Source: Demequina sediminis (lineage in GTDB: Bacteria; Actinomycetota; Actinomycetes; Actinomycetales; Demequinaceae). From it: a DNA stretch of 64,000 nucleotides. The stretch is taken from positions 992,001-1,056,000 of the forward strand of contig NZ_AP027736.1 in the NCBI RefSeq assembly GCF_030296675.1. The letters are read 5' to 3'. The position numbers and the translations under genes are program-made. The notes beneath the pieces are model-generated. The model ran no database searches. It was not told the DNA's origin and saw only the letters and a list, made by a program, of their open reading frames with translations. The first letter of the stretch is position 1; each line of letters opens with the position of its first letter. Below are positions 25,316 through 32,543 of the stretch, in pieces.

Positions 25316-25653
25316 GTGAGCACCCAACCCACGAGCAACAGCATCACCGCACCCCCCACGCCCGCCGCGATCCACAGTCCCGATCTCAGCTCGGGAATCT
25401 CCTCGCCATTGCGCAGCGCGCGATCGTTCACGCGCCAGCTCACGAGGGCCTGAGCTGCGTTCGCGATCGCGAGGAGCAGCAGCACACCGGCGGCGGCAAG
25501 CCGCCACCCGATGTCGATCGGCAGGTCGAACGCGACCAGCGCGACCCCCGTGACCATCAGGGCGAGCGCAGTGCGTATCCAGGACAGGAACGTGCGCTCG
25601 TTGGATAGCAACACCTGCGCCTCGGCGGCGCGATCACGGTCCTCGTGGGGCAT
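25312..25653 (-). CDS. DUF202 family membrane protein (YidH-like)
   Basis: A 113-aa inner-membrane protein with the DUF202 hallmark LSNERTFLSWIRTALALM at residues 16-33 and two further transmembrane segments (LAAAGVLLLLAIANAA and IAAGVGGAVMLLLVGWVL). This is the more canonical member of the pair. No function is established for the family. Confidence 0.85.
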   Translation of the reverse strand: MPHEDRDRAAEAQVLLSNERTFLSWIRTALALMVTGVALVAFDLPIDIGWRLAAAGVLLLLAIANAAQALVSWRVNDRALRNGEEIPELRSGLWIAAGVGGAVMLLLVGWVLT

Positions 25654-25726
25654 CGGTCCTCCCGGGGTGGAACTCCTCGTCTCGACCGTACTCCGACCGT
25701 CGCGGCTCGTCCCGGGCGCATCCGGA

Positions 25727-26821
25727 CTAGAAGAGCGTCACCGGCTCGGCGTGGCGCGCCGCGATGTCCCCCGCCGTGTCGGGATCGGCCGCGCGGGTCC
25801 TCCGCCACTCCCCGTTGGCGTCTCGCGCGGTGGCGCGGGACGACACGGAGCCGGTGTTGGGGTCCTCGGCGGCGCGCTCGAGGCCGTGGGCCGCGATCAG
25901 CGGCTTGATGCGGTCGGCGAGCCACCGCCGGTATTCACGCGGCGCGTAGGAATCGTCTCCGTAGAGCTCGCGGTAGCGCGGGATGAGGTCGGGGCGGTTG
26001 CCGTGGAGCCACTGGGCGAACCATTCCTTGACGCCGGGGCGCAGGTGGAGGGCCGAGTAGGTCACCGAGGTCGCGCCCGCCTCCTTGATGCGCGCGAGGG
26101 CGGCGTCGAGGTGGTCCTCGGAGTCGGTGAGAAACGGCAACACCGGCATCATGAAGACCGCGACCGAGAAGCCAGCCTCCGCCGCCGCCGTGACCGTCGC
26201 GAGGCGCGCCTGCGTCGTGGGCGTCCCGGGTTCGATGGCCTGCTGGAGGGAGTCGTCGGCGATCGCGATGGACATCCCGAGATCCACGGGGATCGACCCC
26301 CGTGCGGCGGTCAGCAGCGGCAGGTCGCGGCGCAGCAGCGAGCCCTTGGTGAGGATCGACAGCGGGGTCCCCGCGTCGGCGAGCGCCCGGATGATGCCGG
26401 GCATGAGCCGATACCTACCCTCGCAGCGCTGGTACGGATCGGTGTTGGTGCCCAGCGCCACGTGTTCGCGATTCCACGACGGCCTCGCGAGGTCCTTGCG
26501 CAGCGCGTCCGCGATGTTGATCTTGACGATCACCTGCGAGTCGAAGTCGGCGCCCGCATCGAGCTCGAGGTAGCGGTGCGAGGGGCGCGCGAAGCAGTAG
26601 ACGCACGCATGAGTGCATCCGCGATACGGGTTGACGGTCCACGTGAACGGCACCGCGCTGCCCGGTCCCACGCGGTTGAGCGCGCTCTTCGCGAGCACCT
26701 CGTGGAACGTGACGCCCGCGAACTCCGGCGTGGTCACCGTGCGCACCAGGTTCGACATCTTCGCGAGCGCGGGCAGAGCATTCTCCGCTGGCGCGCTCAG
26801 CGCCTGTCCCTCCCACCGCAT
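25727..26821 (-). CDS. Rv2578c-like radical SAM protein under LexA control
   Basis: A 364-aa radical SAM enzyme with the cluster motif CTHACVYC (residues ~70-77), followed by FARPSHRYLELD. It belongs to the SplB-related group found as Rv2578c in mycobacteria, and its substrate is unproven. A perfect LexA box overlaps its promoter (26830-26845), so it should be part of the SOS response, as I recall being reported for Rv2578c. ATG 26821 lies 6 nt after the -10 hexamer, suggesting a leaderless transcript. Confidence 0.85.
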   Translation of the reverse strand: MRWEGQALSAPAENALPALAKMSNLVRTVTTPEFAGVTFHEVLAKSALNRVGPGSAVPFTWTVNPYRGCTHACVYCFARPSHRYLELDAGADFDSQVIVKINIADALRKDLARPSWNREHVALGTNTDPYQRCEGRYRLMPGIIRALADAGTPLSILTKGSLLRRDLPLLTAARGSIPVDLGMSIAIADDSLQQAIEPGTPTTQARLATVTAAAEAGFSVAVFMMPVLPFLTDSEDHLDAALARIKEAGATSVTYSALHLRPGVKEWFAQWLHGNRPDLIPRYRELYGDDSYAPREYRRWLADRIKPLIAAHGLERAAEDPNTGSVSSRATARDANGEWRRTRAADPDTAGDIAARHAEPVTLF

Positions 26822-26827
26822 GCGCCC

Positions 26828-26856
26828 ATTCGAACACGTGTTCGAATACCGGTCAA
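26828..26856 (-). promoter_or_regulatory. LexA/SOS box overlapping a promoter
   Basis: TCGAACACGTGTTCGA (26830-26845) is a perfect palindromic actinobacterial SOS box, extended to 20 bp of symmetry (26828-26847). On the minus strand it overlaps a promoter: -35 TTGACC (26851-26856), 17-bp spacer, -10 TCGAAT (26828-26833), then 6 nt to ATG 26821. LexA bound here would block the polymerase. Confidence 0.85.
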
Positions 26857-27551
26857 GCGGGCGCGCCCGTCACCGCCAGTTCGATCGTCGGAATCGCGCC
26901 CGGATCGGCTTCGAAGAGGAAGGACATCACCACGAGGTCCCACTCCTCGGGACGGGGCACCGACCACGAGGCCGACTCCCCGCTCGCGGGGCCCAACCCC
27001 ACCGACTCGTCACATGAGCCGACCATGACGAGGGGAGGCGCCGTCAAGGCCTCGCCCAGTGCGACGGAGGTCGCGGGCAGGGTTGTCGTACACGCACCCG
27101 TCGCCGGATTCGAGGCAAGCGACGCCCCATCCCCGCGCGCACCCGCGAACGCCACCGAAAGGTCCACCACCCCTGGCGCGTCATCGCGACCGTCCCACGG
27201 CCACCAGTAGTCGGAGCGCTCCGCCGTGCTCCACGCGGAGGTCACGAGCGCCACATACGCATCCGCCTGCGCGCTCGAGCCCGCCACGTCCCGATACAAC
27301 TCGACGCACACGTCGACGGTGCCCGCGAAGCGTTGCGAGAGCGCCTGCCACGGGCGCGCATGCACGGACTCCCATGGAACATCCTCGCGGCAGTCGGTCG
27401 CCACCTGGTCGAAGTCTCCCGTGACGACCGGGAGCGGGGCGGCCTCGATCGCCCGCACCTCGGGAGCGGTGGCCACGGTGTCGCCGCGCCACCACAGCCA
27501 GCCGCCGATCGCAAGCGTGATCGCCAGCAGAGTGATCACCACGGTACGCAT
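26853..27551 (-). CDS. Hypothetical membrane-anchored or secreted protein
   Basis: A 232-aa protein with one N-terminal hydrophobic segment (VVITLLAITLAIGGWLWW) and no lipobox, so it is an exported or single-pass protein with its body outside. The mature part has several cysteines (TDCRED, VDVCVE, GACTTT, GSCDES) that could form disulfides. I recognise no family. ATG 27551 gives a compact signal anchor. The stop is 32 bp from the LexA box region of the next gene on the same strand. Confidence 0.6.
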   Translation of the reverse strand: MRTVVITLLAITLAIGGWLWWRGDTVATAPEVRAIEAAPLPVVTGDFDQVATDCREDVPWESVHARPWQALSQRFAGTVDVCVELYRDVAGSSAQADAYVALVTSAWSTAERSDYWWPWDGRDDAPGVVDLSVAFAGARGDGASLASNPATGACTTTLPATSVALGEALTAPPLVMVGSCDESVGLGPASGESASWSVPRPEEWDLVVMSFLFEADPGAIPTIELAVTGAPA

Positions 27552-27632
27552 CGGCCCCCTCGCGCCAGAGGGCCCATCACCAGGCCCGATGCGAGCATAC
27601 GGCGCCTGCCGCCGCACGCGAAGGCGACGCGA

Positions 27633-27643
27633 GCATCGTCCCC
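27633..27643 (-). repeat. GGGGACGATGC motif copy
   Basis: Intergenic copy between the divergent 26853 and 27754 genes. Confidence 0.6.
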
Positions 27644-27753
27644 TCACCATACCCGTGACCTACGTCCCTTTTACCCTTCCTTTGGGAAAGGCAGACTCAC
27701 GCTGGAGGGAGCACCGCAGGCGTGCCCCCGTCCGCATGACGAAGGAGCCGAGC

Positions 27754-29661
27754 GTGACCGACACCTTGACGTACCTGGACCAGTTGACCCTCGCACCCGA
27801 GGTGCGCGCGCTCCTCGAAGCCGCGCCCTCGGTCACGGTGCCCGCGACGCGGGCGGAGCTCTACGCCCTCTCGCTCGGCCCCGAGGGGGGACCCGTGTTC
27901 TCCGTCGACTACGACGTCGACGGAGAGGTGGTCACCGAGGCCACCGTCACGCGCTGCCGCAACGGCATGGCGGTCAACTATCCCGAGGACTACATGCGCA
28001 GGCGCGACCCGCAGTGCATGGTGATCGCGGACGACCGCCCCACGGACAAGACGCGCTTCGTGGATCGCTTTGGCCACGGCTTCGCCGACACCCGCGCGGA
28101 CACGCTCGCATGGCTCGCGCGCCAGGACCTCGTGGTCGTGCCGTTCAAGGCGGGTGGACTCACCTACGGCTCGCCGTCGCTCGCGATCGTGCCCGTCAAC
28201 GCCGGCTTCTTCGCGACCGCGCTGGTGGACCTCCAGGGCTGGGTGACCTTCGAGGAGCTCGGGGCCTACGAGCCGCGCTCGATCCTCTACGTCGCGCCGC
28301 CGTTCCGGCACACGCACTTTGACGGCCGCCAGGTGGTGGTCCACGACCGCTCCGAGACGCTCCACGAGATCTTCGCCTACAACCTCTACCCGGGTCCGAG
28401 CGCCAAGAAGGGCGTGTTCTCGGTGTTGCTCGACATCGGCGAGCAGGAGGGCTGGATCACGGCGCACGCCTCCGCGGTGCGCGTCACGACTCCGTACGAC
28501 AACGAGACCGTGATCATGCACGAGGGCGCCTCGGGAGGCGGCAAGTCCGAAATGTGCCAGGACCTGCGCCGCGAGGACGACGGCCGCATCCTGCTCGGTA
28601 CCAATGTCGTGACCGACGAGCCCTACCTGGTGACCCTCTCCGAGACCTCGGATCTGTCCCCCGTGACCGACGACATGACGCTGTGCCATCCCGCCGTTCA
28701 GGATGGGTCGGGCCGCATGGTGGTCGCGGATGCCGAGGACGGCTGGTTCGTGCGCGTCGACAACCTCACGACGTACGGCGAGGACGTCCAGTTCGAGCGC
28801 GCCGTCATCCACCCCGACACGCCGCTCGTGTTCTTCAGCATCGACGGCGTCGCCGACGCGACCGCCCTGCCGTGGGAGCACACCCCCGACTCGACCGGCA
28901 AGCCGTGCCCGAACCCGCGGGTGGTGATTCCCCGTCGCATGATTCGCGGCGTGATCGACCAGCCCATGGGCGTCGACGTGCGCACGTTCGGCGTGCGCAT
29001 GCCCGCGTGCACCAAGGACAACCCGACCTACGGGATCATGGGGCTCACGCACTTCGTGCCCCCCGCGATCGCGTGGCTGTGGCGTCTCATCGCCCCGCGC
29101 GGCGACAAGAATCCCTCGATCGGCGAGGCGGCCGATGCCGTGCGCACGCTCGAGCACGGCGGCATGGTGTCCGAGGGCGTGGGCTCATACTGGCCGTTCT
29201 CGACGGGAACCAAGGTCGAGGCGGCCAACCTGCTGCTGCGCCAGATCGTGGACTTCCACCACACGCGCTACGTCCTCACGCCCAACCAGCACGTGGGCGC
29301 CTACAAGGTCGGATTCTCGGCCGAGTGGCTCACGCGCGAGTGGCTCGCCCGCAAGGGTGCCGGCCGCATGAGGGCCGATCAGCTCGAGCCGGCGCGCTGC
29401 GCGCTGTTCGGCTACGCACCCAAGGAGATCACCCTCGACGGCCAGCCGGTGCGCCGCACGCTGCTGCGCCCGGAGCTGCAGTCGCAGGTCGGCACCGAGG
29501 CGTACGACGCCGGCTGTGCGATCCTCACCGGCTTCTTCAAGGAGCAGTTGCGTCAGTTCATGACCGAGGACCTCGACCCGCTGGGCCGCCAGATCATCGA
29601 ACTGTGCCTGCGGGACGCGAGCGTCGAGGAGTACGAGGCGCTCACGCCCATGTACTACTAG
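27754..29661 (+). CDS. DUF4914-like protein with HprK/PEPCK-type P-loop
   Basis: A 635-aa cytosolic protein. A Walker A-like HEGASGGGKSEM at about residues 254-265 resembles the GxSGxGKS/T loops of HPr kinase and ATP-type PEP carboxykinase. It is not a GTP-PEPCK: that enzyme's signature loop is absent. Size and overall character match the DUF4914 family as I remember it. Other conserved-looking blocks are FGHGFADTRADT, TPNQHVGAYKVGF and the C-terminal LDPLGRQIIELC. GTG 27754 follows GAAGGAG; ATG 27736 would include the ribosome-binding site. A strong terminator follows. Confidence 0.65.
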   Translation: MTDTLTYLDQLTLAPEVRALLEAAPSVTVPATRAELYALSLGPEGGPVFSVDYDVDGEVVTEATVTRCRNGMAVNYPEDYMRRRDPQCMVIADDRPTDKTRFVDRFGHGFADTRADTLAWLARQDLVVVPFKAGGLTYGSPSLAIVPVNAGFFATALVDLQGWVTFEELGAYEPRSILYVAPPFRHTHFDGRQVVVHDRSETLHEIFAYNLYPGPSAKKGVFSVLLDIGEQEGWITAHASAVRVTTPYDNETVIMHEGASGGGKSEMCQDLRREDDGRILLGTNVVTDEPYLVTLSETSDLSPVTDDMTLCHPAVQDGSGRMVVADAEDGWFVRVDNLTTYGEDVQFERAVIHPDTPLVFFSIDGVADATALPWEHTPDSTGKPCPNPRVVIPRRMIRGVIDQPMGVDVRTFGVRMPACTKDNPTYGIMGLTHFVPPAIAWLWRLIAPRGDKNPSIGEAADAVRTLEHGGMVSEGVGSYWPFSTGTKVEAANLLLRQIVDFHHTRYVLTPNQHVGAYKVGFSAEWLTREWLARKGAGRMRADQLEPARCALFGYAPKEITLDGQPVRRTLLRPELQSQVGTEAYDAGCAILTGFFKEQLRQFMTEDLDPLGRQIIELCLRDASVEEYEALTPMYY

Positions 29662-29671
29662 GGGCCGTGCG

Positions 29672-29717
29672 AGAGGGGACGATGCCCCGCCCGGGTGGGT
29701 GGGGCATCGTCCCTTCT
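29672..29717 (+). terminator. Terminator hairpin built from an inverted pair of the GGGACGATGCCCC motif
   Basis: Arms GGGACGATGCCCC (29676-29688) and its exact complement (29701-29713) enclose a 12-nt loop. Outer bases allow a stem of about 17 bp including one G-U pair. It starts 10 bp after the DUF4914-like gene. Both arms are copies of the dispersed motif, in opposite orientation. Confidence 0.8.
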
Positions 29718-29768
29718 GCGTACGGCGGGCCGGGACTTCAGGGTGGTGCCCACGTCACGCGCGCCCGC

Positions 29769-29774
29769 TAGCGT
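29769..29774 (+). promoter_or_regulatory. -10 hexamer of a leaderless promoter (acetyltransferase gene)
   Basis: TAGCGT ends 6 nt before GTG 29781. No Shine-Dalgarno lies between them. Confidence 0.4.
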
Positions 29775-29780
29775 GGCGGG

Positions 29781-30368
29781 GTGACTCAGGACATGCCCAC
29801 CCCGGACCCCAGCCGCACCGAGTACGACAAGCTCCAGGCCGACGAGTGGTTCCGGTACCGCGCGGGCCCGGAGCTCGCGGACATGCAGCGCGCGACCCTC
29901 GCTCGCCTGCGCGACCTCAACGGCCGCTACTACGAGGACCCCGAGGGCTCGACCCGTGCGCTCTCGGAACTGGTCGGCGAGTGCGGCCCTGGGCTCGACT
30001 TCCGCCCCCCGGTGTACCTCGAGTACCGCGAGCGCGTGCGCTTCGGCGCGAACGTCTTCATCAACGCGAACCTCATGATCGTCGGCTCGGGCACCGTGAC
30101 CATCGGCGACAACGCGCTGATCGGGCCCGACGCGCGCTTCTACACCGTCAACCACGTGCTCGACGTCGAGCTGCGCCGCGAGGGCTGGGAGCGCGGCCTT
30201 CCCATCACGCTCGAGGCCGACGTGTGGCTCGGCGGATCGGTCGTGATCTGCCCCGGGGTGACGATCGGCCGCGGGTCGGTCGTGGGCGCCGGCTCCGTGG
30301 TCACGCGCGACGTGCCGCCCGGCGTGGTGGTCGCGGGCAACCCCGCCCGCGTCATCAAGGAGATCTGA
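29781..30368 (+). CDS. Sugar O-acetyltransferase (maltose/galactoside type)
   Basis: A 195-aa left-handed beta-helix acetyltransferase of the Maa/LacA family. An N-terminal helical part (YDKLQADEWFRYRAGPEL read in parts) precedes hexapeptide repeats with INANLMIVGSGTVTIGDN, the catalytic histidine in TVNHVLD (residue ~128) and the coenzyme-A-binding end VVAGNPARVIKEI. It acetylates sugars or related hydroxyl compounds; the true substrate is unknown. The GTG start is supported by the adjacent -10. Confidence 0.9.
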   Translation: MTQDMPTPDPSRTEYDKLQADEWFRYRAGPELADMQRATLARLRDLNGRYYEDPEGSTRALSELVGECGPGLDFRPPVYLEYRERVRFGANVFINANLMIVGSGTVTIGDNALIGPDARFYTVNHVLDVELRREGWERGLPITLEADVWLGGSVVICPGVTIGRGSVVGAGSVVTRDVPPGVVVAGNPARVIKEI

Positions 30369-30373
30369 ACCCG

Positions 30374-30385
30374 GGCATCGTCCCC
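30374..30385 (-). repeat. GGGGACGATGCC motif copy
   Basis: Intergenic 12-base copy, 5 bp after the acetyltransferase stop. Confidence 0.6.
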
Positions 30386-30425
30386 GACCCGACCCGCCCC
30401 ACCCTCCCGCCTCCGCTCAGGTGCG

Positions 30426-30502
30426 CAAGTCACACATCTGAGGCCACGTGCGACCGGATCCCCGTTCAGCGCCGCCACACCGGTCACCAGATGTGTGACT
30501 TG
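30426..30502. repeat. 15-bp perfect inverted repeat with 47-nt core
   Basis: CAAGTCACACATCTG (30426-30440) and its exact complement (30488-30502) enclose 47 bases in the gap between two convergent genes (29781 plus, 30544 minus). It could fold into a bidirectional terminator or a structured RNA. The arms are AT-richer than the surrounding DNA. No other copy is seen in the window. Confidence 0.65.
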
Positions 30503-30543
30503 TGAAAGCTCAAGGTCGACGATGCCGGCCCAGCACACACCGC

Positions 30544-31389
30544 TCAGCGCGGGGTGGCCGCGATCACCCCGGCGTATGGGCCCAGGAACGGCGTGGGATC
30601 CGGAGCCCCCGACACCCACAGCTGCGAGATCTGCCCATCGAGATACAGCGCGTCCTCGACGCCGAGCTCGTCGCGGAACATCACGGCAAAGTCCCACAGG
30701 TTGACGTACGTCCTGGTGATGACCAGGTAGACCGTCCGCCCGTCGGGGCTCACGCCCACTCCCGACCGCAGCGCGGTGTTCGAGCTGCCCTCCGTGAACT
30801 GGGGGTGGACCTCGCCATCAAGCAGCAGCGCAGGGCCCGACTGGGTCGCCTGCTCGACGCCCGCGCCGGTGTAGGCCGTGGACTCGACGACCGCGGCCGT
30901 GCCGTCAGCGCGGACCTCGAACACCGCGTTGGGCATGAGGTGAAAGTTCCCCGCGCCCTCGGCCAGGTTGAGCGCACGCAGTTCCTCTCCATCGGACACC
31001 AACAGGCCGCCCGGCGACAGGTCCTCGCTGAAGATTCCCGCGTTGGTGAGCACCGCGACCTCGGGATGGGCCTCGAGATACTCCGCGAGGTCGGTGCCCT
31101 CCGGGTCCTGCGGCCAGTCGACCCGCACGTCCCACGCGTCGAGGTCGAGCTCGACCACTCCGTAGGAGCCCCGCTCCCCCAGATTCAGGACCCGAGTCGG
31201 CACGTCGACGGGCGGCGCGACGGTGGGAGGGGACGATGCCCCGGGCGCCGGAGTCGACGGCGCCACGGTGGTGGGCACGGCAGTCGAGGGCGCCGCGGTA
31301 GCGGGGATAGCGGCGGGCGAGGAGCCGACCGAGCACCCGACCACGAGGCCCGCCATCGCAACTGCGACGAGGACGAGGCGACGAGACAC
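30544..31389 (-). CDS. Phosphodiester glycosidase (NAGPA) domain lipoprotein
   Basis: A 281-aa exported lipoprotein: signal peptide with lipobox LVVGCS, a Pro/Thr/Ala linker (residues ~22-60), then a NAGPA/DUF2233-like domain. Domain marks are VLTNAGIF, QSGPALLLDG, SGVGVSPDGRTVYLVI and ALYLDG near the end. Such domains hydrolyse phosphodiester-linked sugars, in some bacteria in cell-wall polymer turnover. The linker contains a copy of the GGGGACGATGCC word at 31229-31240. Convergent with the acetyltransferase gene. Confidence 0.82.
   Translation of the reverse strand: MSRRLVLVAVAMAGLVVGCSVGSSPAAIPATAAPSTAVPTTVAPSTPAPGASSPPTVAPPVDVPTRVLNLGERGSYGVVELDLDAWDVRVDWPQDPEGTDLAEYLEAHPEVAVLTNAGIFSEDLSPGGLLVSDGEELRALNLAEGAGNFHLMPNAVFEVRADGTAAVVESTAYTGAGVEQATQSGPALLLDGEVHPQFTEGSSNTALRSGVGVSPDGRTVYLVITRTYVNLWDFAVMFRDELGVEDALYLDGQISQLWVSGAPDPTPFLGPYAGVIAATPR
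31229..31240 (+). repeat. GGGGACGATGCC motif copy
   Basis: Lies in the linker region of the NAGPA lipoprotein, where the sense strand encodes GASSPP. Confidence 0.6.
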
Positions 31390-31410
31390 CCCTGCAGGCT
31401 ACCCGCGGCG

Positions 31411-31416
31411 TAGCCT
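31411..31416 (+). promoter_or_regulatory. -10 hexamer of a leaderless promoter (GNAT gene)
   Basis: TAGCCT ends 6 nt before GTG 31423. Confidence 0.4.
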
Positions 31417-31422
31417 GGCCAC

Positions 31423-31884
31423 GTGGACCATCACCTGAGGATCGCGACGGCCGCGGACGCGGAGAGCGCGGCGCGCCTGCTCGTGGACTTCAACCGAGAG
31501 TTCGACTCCCCCGCGCCCGAGGCGGCGCAGATCGCGCCGCGCCTCGCGGCGCTGCTCGAGTCCCAGCACACCTTCGCGGTGCTCGGCGGCGAACCACCCG
31601 CCGGCATCGCACTCGTCACGCTCCGGCCCAACGTGTGGTTCGACGGTCCCGTCGCGCTGCTCGACGAGCTCTACGTGCGACCCGACCTCCGCTCCCACGG
31701 CATGGGCACGGCCTTGGTCGACGCCGTCGTGACGCATGCCCGGTCCCACGGGGTCGCTCTCCTCGAGGTCAACGTCGACGAGTCCGACACGGACGCCCTG
31801 CGGTTCTACGACCGCCACGGCTTCGCGCTGCGCCAGCCCGACACGGGTGAACGCGCCTTCTACCTGTCGCGCGCGATCAGCTGA
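31423..31884 (+). CDS. GNAT-family N-acetyltransferase
   Basis: A 153-aa acetyltransferase with LDELYVRPDLRSHGMGTALVD (motif A, split here as LDELYVRPDL and RSHGMGTALVD, residues ~85-105) for acetyl-CoA binding, and DALRFYDRHGFA near the C-terminus. It resembles small-molecule or aminoglycoside-type GNATs without a definable substrate. Its GTG start lies 6 nt from a TAGCCT hexamer. The stop overlaps that of the convergent membrane protein by 8 bp. Confidence 0.8.
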   Translation: MDHHLRIATAADAESAARLLVDFNREFDSPAPEAAQIAPRLAALLESQHTFAVLGGEPPAGIALVTLRPNVWFDGPVALLDELYVRPDLRSHGMGTALVDAVVTHARSHGVALLEVNVDESDTDALRFYDRHGFALRQPDTGERAFYLSRAIS

Positions 31885-32386
31885 CCATCACGCCAAGAAT
31901 GGGCCACACGACCACCAGCGCGACCGCGGTGACCGCCGCTCCCACTCCCCACACCGCGCCGTTCGGCAGCCGTACCCGCATCGCCAGCCGGATCGCGACG
32001 GCGTAGACGCCCAGCGTCACCACTCCCGGAACCAGGAAGAGCCCGTTGTTCCACCCGCCGGAACTCGACATCGCGGCCGCGACCAGGCTGATCACGGCGG
32101 CACCACCCCACGCCCACCACGGCGACCATCGCAGGCGCCGCTCGGACCTGGTGTACACCACGGCGCGCACACCCGCGAAGGCTCCCAGCGCGAGCATGTG
32201 TAACGCAGTCACGACGATCCCGACCACGACGTAGACCAGCCCCAACCAGGCATCGGGCGGCTCCTGCTCGATCGTGGGCAGAATCAGCATGCCGGGAACC
32301 ACCCATCCCAGGACCGATCCCAGCAGGAGACCGGCGGCCATGACCACCGTCTCGGACCCCAGGGTGGGACGCGCATCGTCGCTCAT
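31877..32386 (-). CDS. Multi-pass membrane protein of unknown function
   Basis: A 169-aa protein with five predicted hydrophobic helices (VVMAAGLLLGSVLGW, GLVYVVVGIVVTALHML, WWAWGGAAVISLVAAAM, FLVPGVVTLGVYAVAI, AAVTAVALVVVWPILGVMV) and short charged loops such as TRSERRLRW. No family is recognised. ATG 32386 (MSDDARPTLGS) gives a normal cytosolic N-terminus; the ORF is open 14 codons further upstream. Probably convergently terminated with the GNAT gene. Confidence 0.6.
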   Translation of the reverse strand: MSDDARPTLGSETVVMAAGLLLGSVLGWVVPGMLILPTIEQEPPDAWLGLVYVVVGIVVTALHMLALGAFAGVRAVVYTRSERRLRWSPWWAWGGAAVISLVAAAMSSSGGWNNGLFLVPGVVTLGVYAVAIRLAMRVRLPNGAVWGVGAAVTAVALVVVWPILGVMVS

Positions 32387-32436
32387 GAGGCAAGACTGCC
32401 GCACGGGACACCCATTCCTTGGCGCCACGCTTCACC

Positions 32437-32543
32437 TATACTCGTCGCCATGCCTGACGGTCATAGTCCCGAGCGCCGGCCCGGAGCAGCCCTGCTCCCC
32501 CGGCGCCTGCCCCCGTCCGCCGCGCCCATGAGGGAGGCCTCTC
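32437..32543 (+). promoter_or_regulatory. Promoter and structured 5' leader of the CorC-like operon
   Basis: A TATACT -10 (32437-32442) precedes an unusually long untranslated leader of about 95 nt before GTG 32544. Bases 32473-32506 fold into a two-part hairpin: outer stem GCGCCGG/CCGGCGC, inner stem GGAGCAG/CTGCTCC. The ribosome-binding site GAGGGAGG lies at the 3' end. Leaders of this type before ion-transport genes are often regulatory. I cannot match it to a named riboswitch class. Confidence 0.5.

Noticed and set aside
27754-29661. Calling the P-loop protein a GTP-dependent PEP carboxykinase (pckG)
   Set aside because: The diagnostic PEPCK-GTP active-site loop is absent and the P-loop is HprK-like; DUF4914-like fits better.
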